7,423 nucleotides of DNA from Gemmatimonadota bacterium (lineage in GTDB: Bacteria; ARS69). Below the pieces are notes generated by a model. That model worked only from the letters and a program-made list of their open reading frames with translations, was not told the origin of the DNA and did no database searches. The position numbers were made by a program, and so were the translations under genes. The stretch covers positions 1-7,423 of the forward strand of contig BQJX01000127.1 of assembly GCA_021604925.1 (NCBI GenBank), read 5' to 3'. Shown piece after piece: positions 5,914 to 7,423 of this stretch; the stretch's first letter is position 1, and every line of letters starts with the position of its first letter.

Positions 5914-6951
5914 CTACTCCGCGCCGTAGAGCATCGGCCGAGCCCAGATTTCGGGGGGCAGACCGTCGCCCAGGAGGCCCAGGCGGGTCCGATGGACCGC
6001 GCGCACAATCGAGCGGCGGCCGCCGGCCCGCTCGCGGTAGAAGCGTTTGAGGAACACGTCCAGGCCGCCCTCGTCGCCGCCGAGCAGGCACGCACCGGCG
6101 CCCTCGCGCAGCCAGCCCAGCGCTTCCATCCCGCTCCCGGACGGCCCCTCGTGGGCTACGGCGATCAGCGTTCCGGCGGCGACCACGCGCGAATCCGGAT
6201 CGTCCACCGAGTGGCGACGAATCCGGCGCAGTCCGCCCGGCCGACTTGACCAGCCCAGCCGCGACGCCACGGTCGGCTCGTAGGCGAACTCGAAGCGTCG
6301 CACCAGGAACGGCATCTCCGTCACGCTGTGTTCCTCCGTGGCCGGCGTCATCAGCAGGATCTCGAAGGGCAGGTCGCGCAGCACTCCGGAGGCCGCCACG
6401 ATCACGTGCCGCTTGGCGGCCGTTTCCGCCTCGAACGGGAAGAACAGGTTCTGGTGGATGGCCGAGGCGGCGTGCCGATCCAGCGGCCGCCCCGGCGGGC
6501 CGTGCGCCCAGGCTTGCAGGCGGGGCCCCAACGCGTTGGTGTGCGGGGCGTTCAGCTTGCGCGGAACCACCTGGTCGTGGGAGATGGCCGCCGCCCACAC
6601 CACCTCGCCGTCCGGGTGGAACACCAGCATCACGCTCGCCGGATCGAGGGAGCGCTGCAGCAGCTTCAGGTTCCACGGCGGAGCTTCGGGGCGCTCGGCT
6701 TCCGGAGTCCCGGCCACGAGATCGGCAAAGAGCAGACGGTCCAGTTCGCGCACGTAGGCTGCTGGGTTCTCCTGGCCGATGGCCGTTTGCAGCCCGTGAC
6801 CGGCCGGCGCCCCACCGTCGTCCCTGGCGATCGCCGCGTCTCCCGCCACGGCAGTGCCGGTCGCTAGCCCCGAGCCGGCCGCCAGGGTGCACACCACGCC
6901 GACGATCCAGGACCGCCACTCCCGATCCACGCTTCCTTCTCGCTGCTTCAC
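5914..6951 (-). CDS. Exported CHAT-domain-like protein, apparently lacking the catalytic His and Cys motifs
   Basis: 345 residues. Residues 1-36 look like a Sec signal peptide: basic start (Lys2, Arg4, Arg10, Arg13), hydrophobic core WIVGVVCTLAAGSGLATG, cleavage site AVA36-GD. From about residue 105 it follows the caspase-like CHAT pattern: VMLVFHPDGEVVWAAAIS, a spacer helix, then RHVIVAASGVLRDLPFEILL (near 182-200; family: LvIvPDG.L..lPFeaLl), FAYEPTVASRL, and the C-terminal run LREGAGACLL...FLKRFYRER...IWARPMLYG (family: fl.aGa..vv...fm..FY..l...Wa.fvl.G). The segment that should hold L-H-x-A-T-H-G is missing: only about 38 residues separate YEP from the place of SACETG, which reads AVAHEG. 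The only Cys in the mature protein is Cys288. It may therefore be a non-catalytic CHAT relative. GTG 6951 is preferred over GTG 6957 because AAGGGGAG (6957-6964) is 5 bases before it. It precedes glnA in the same direction and is divergent from the MocR gene. Role unknown. Confidence 0.75.
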   Translation of the reverse strand: MKQREGSVDREWRSWIVGVVCTLAAGSGLATGTAVAGDAAIARDDGGAPAGHGLQTAIGQENPAAYVRELDRLLFADLVAGTPEAERPEAPPWNLKLLQRSLDPASVMLVFHPDGEVVWAAAISHDQVVPRKLNAPHTNALGPRLQAWAHGPPGRPLDRHAASAIHQNLFFPFEAETAAKRHVIVAASGVLRDLPFEILLMTPATEEHSVTEMPFLVRRFEFAYEPTVASRLGWSSRPGGLRRIRRHSVDDPDSRVVAAGTLIAVAHEGPSGSGMEALGWLREGAGACLLGGDEGGLDVFLKRFYRERAGGRRSIVRAVHRTRLGLLGDGLPPEIWARPMLYGAE

Positions 6952-6956
6952 TGCCA

Positions 6957-6964
6957 CTCCCCTT
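6957..6964 (-). promoter_or_regulatory. Shine-Dalgarno deciding the GTG start of the CHAT-like gene
   Basis: AAGGGGAG on the minus strand ends 5 bases before GTG 6951. The upstream GTG at 6957 overlaps this motif and so cannot use it, which places the start at 6951. Confidence 0.65.
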
Positions 6965-6974
6965 GCCTGGGATC

Positions 6975-6999
6975 ACCGCTCGCGGTTCAATGGGCCCAT
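6975..6999. promoter_or_regulatory. Two palindromes in the CHAT-like/MocR divergent spacer (candidate operators)
   Basis: ACCGC-TC-GCGGT (6975-6986) is a 5+5 inverted repeat, and ATGGGCCCAT (6990-6999) is a perfect 10-bp palindrome overlapping the MocR ATG. Both fall within or at the edge of the 46-base spacer between two divergent starts (6952-6997), where a regulator bound once could control both genes. MocR proteins often bind direct repeats instead, so this remains a guess. Confidence 0.35.
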
Positions 7000-7423
7000 G
7001 TTCATTCCACTCGACCGCGACGCGGCCCTTCCCCTGACCCGTCAGATCGCTTCCTACCTTGAGGAGATGATCCGACGCGGCCACCTGGGTCCCGGCGCGC
7101 CGCTGCCGCCCACGCGGACCCTGGCTCGCGATCTCCGAGTGAACCGCAAGACGGTGGAAACCGCCTACGACGAACTTCGCGCGCGGCGGCTCGTGTCCAT
7201 GCGCGAAGGGCAGGGTGCCGTGGTGCGGAAGTCCATCCCAGAGAACCCCGAACTGGACCTCCCGTTCCGCAGCGCCCGGAACCGGAACCCGTTCCCGCCC
7301 GAAGCCTGGTGTGAGGAACCGCCTCCCGCCCACCTGGCCACCGACCTGGCGGGCCCCGGCCCTAAGGTGCGGACCGTCTCTCCGGCCGCGCTCCGGCGGT
7401 TCTACCGCGACGCGGTCGACTCG
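6998..7423 (+). CDS. GntR/MocR-family transcriptional regulator, N-terminal part (cut by window end)
   Basis: 142 codons are visible, open to the right edge. Residues 1-78 form a GntR winged helix-turn-helix: IPLDRDAALPLTRQIASYL, then GHLGPGAPLPPTRTLARDL and VNRKTVETAYDELRARRLV, with the wing at REGQGAVV. The PPTR.LA.DL and TV..AY.EL strings are the MocR (GabR/PdxR) form of this domain. After a Pro/Arg-rich linker (about 80-114), TDLAGPGPKVRTVSPAALRRFYRDAV resembles the opening of the class I aminotransferase-like domain (idf..G.Pd...fP...wrr), so the full protein is probably around 450-500 residues, using PLP as effector-sensing cofactor. The ATG at 6998 fits the family start; no good Shine-Dalgarno precedes it. 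MocR genes commonly regulate a divergent neighbour, here the CHAT-like gene across 46 bases. The effector cannot be inferred. Confidence 0.88.
   Translation, partial: MFIPLDRDAALPLTRQIASYLEEMIRRGHLGPGAPLPPTRTLARDLRVNRKTVETAYDELRARRLVSMREGQGAVVRKSIPENPELDLPFRSARNRNPFPPEAWCEEPPPAHLATDLAGPGPKVRTVSPAALRRFYRDAVDS

Noticed and set aside
6885..6897. Lipoprotein lipobox at Cys21 of the CHAT-like protein
   Set aside because: The residues before the Cys are Gly-Val-Val; a lipobox needs a small Gly/Ala/Ser at -1. The AVA site at 34-36 fits ordinary signal peptidase better.
5708..7333. 541-codon minus-strand frame across the CHAT-like gene
   Set aside because: It is in a different frame from the motif-bearing CHAT-like protein and is Arg/Gly/Pro-rich with no recognisable domain, so it is a shadow.
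1..7423. tRNA, rRNA, CRISPR arrays, insertion sequences or phage genes
   Set aside because: I saw no tRNA-like cloverleaf, spaced direct repeats, transposase motifs or terminal inverted repeats on reading both strands.

Overview
This is a G+C-rich bacterial segment carrying seven protein genes, two of them cut by the window edges. There are no RNA genes, mobile elements or CRISPR repeats that I could see. Third codon positions are almost all G or C, so the opposite strands carry long spurious open frames. The phylum cannot be fixed from this stretch. The mix of a eukaryote/FCB-like single-domain P5C dehydrogenase, an alpha-type (Bacillus-like) glutamine synthetase and a secreted CHAT-like protein would fit an uncultured high-GC lineage such as Gemmatimonadota or Eisenbacteria, but that is a guess.

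Region 1 (1-4142, minus strand) is a tightly packed four-gene unit read from right to left: pruA (P5C dehydrogenase, ALDH4 type), then 8 bases on a DinB/YfiT-like putative metalloprotein, then through a GTGA overlap an unrecognised 164-residue protein, then through an ATGA overlap an ALDH7-type alpha-aminoadipic semialdehyde dehydrogenase that runs off the left end. The two dehydrogenases act on the homologous cyclic imine/semialdehyde pairs P5C and P6C, so the unit probably serves proline/arginine and lysine catabolism. The unknown protein and PruA share a nearly identical start-proximal stretch (22 of 25 bases, same frame), which is unexpected.

Region 2 (4143-4367) is non-coding. It holds an intrinsic terminator for glnA, further hairpins, and a weak candidate promoter and dyad for pruA. 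Region 3 (4368-5726, minus) is glnA, an alpha-type glutamine synthetase, which would consume the glutamate that PruA makes.

Region 4 (5914-6951, minus) encodes an exported CHAT-like protein in which both catalytic motifs of the family appear to be lost. It is divergent, across only 46 bases, from the start of a GntR/MocR-type regulator (6998 to the right end, plus). The short shared spacer contains two palindromes that could be operators, so the MocR protein is the natural candidate regulator of the CHAT-like gene, of itself, or of both.
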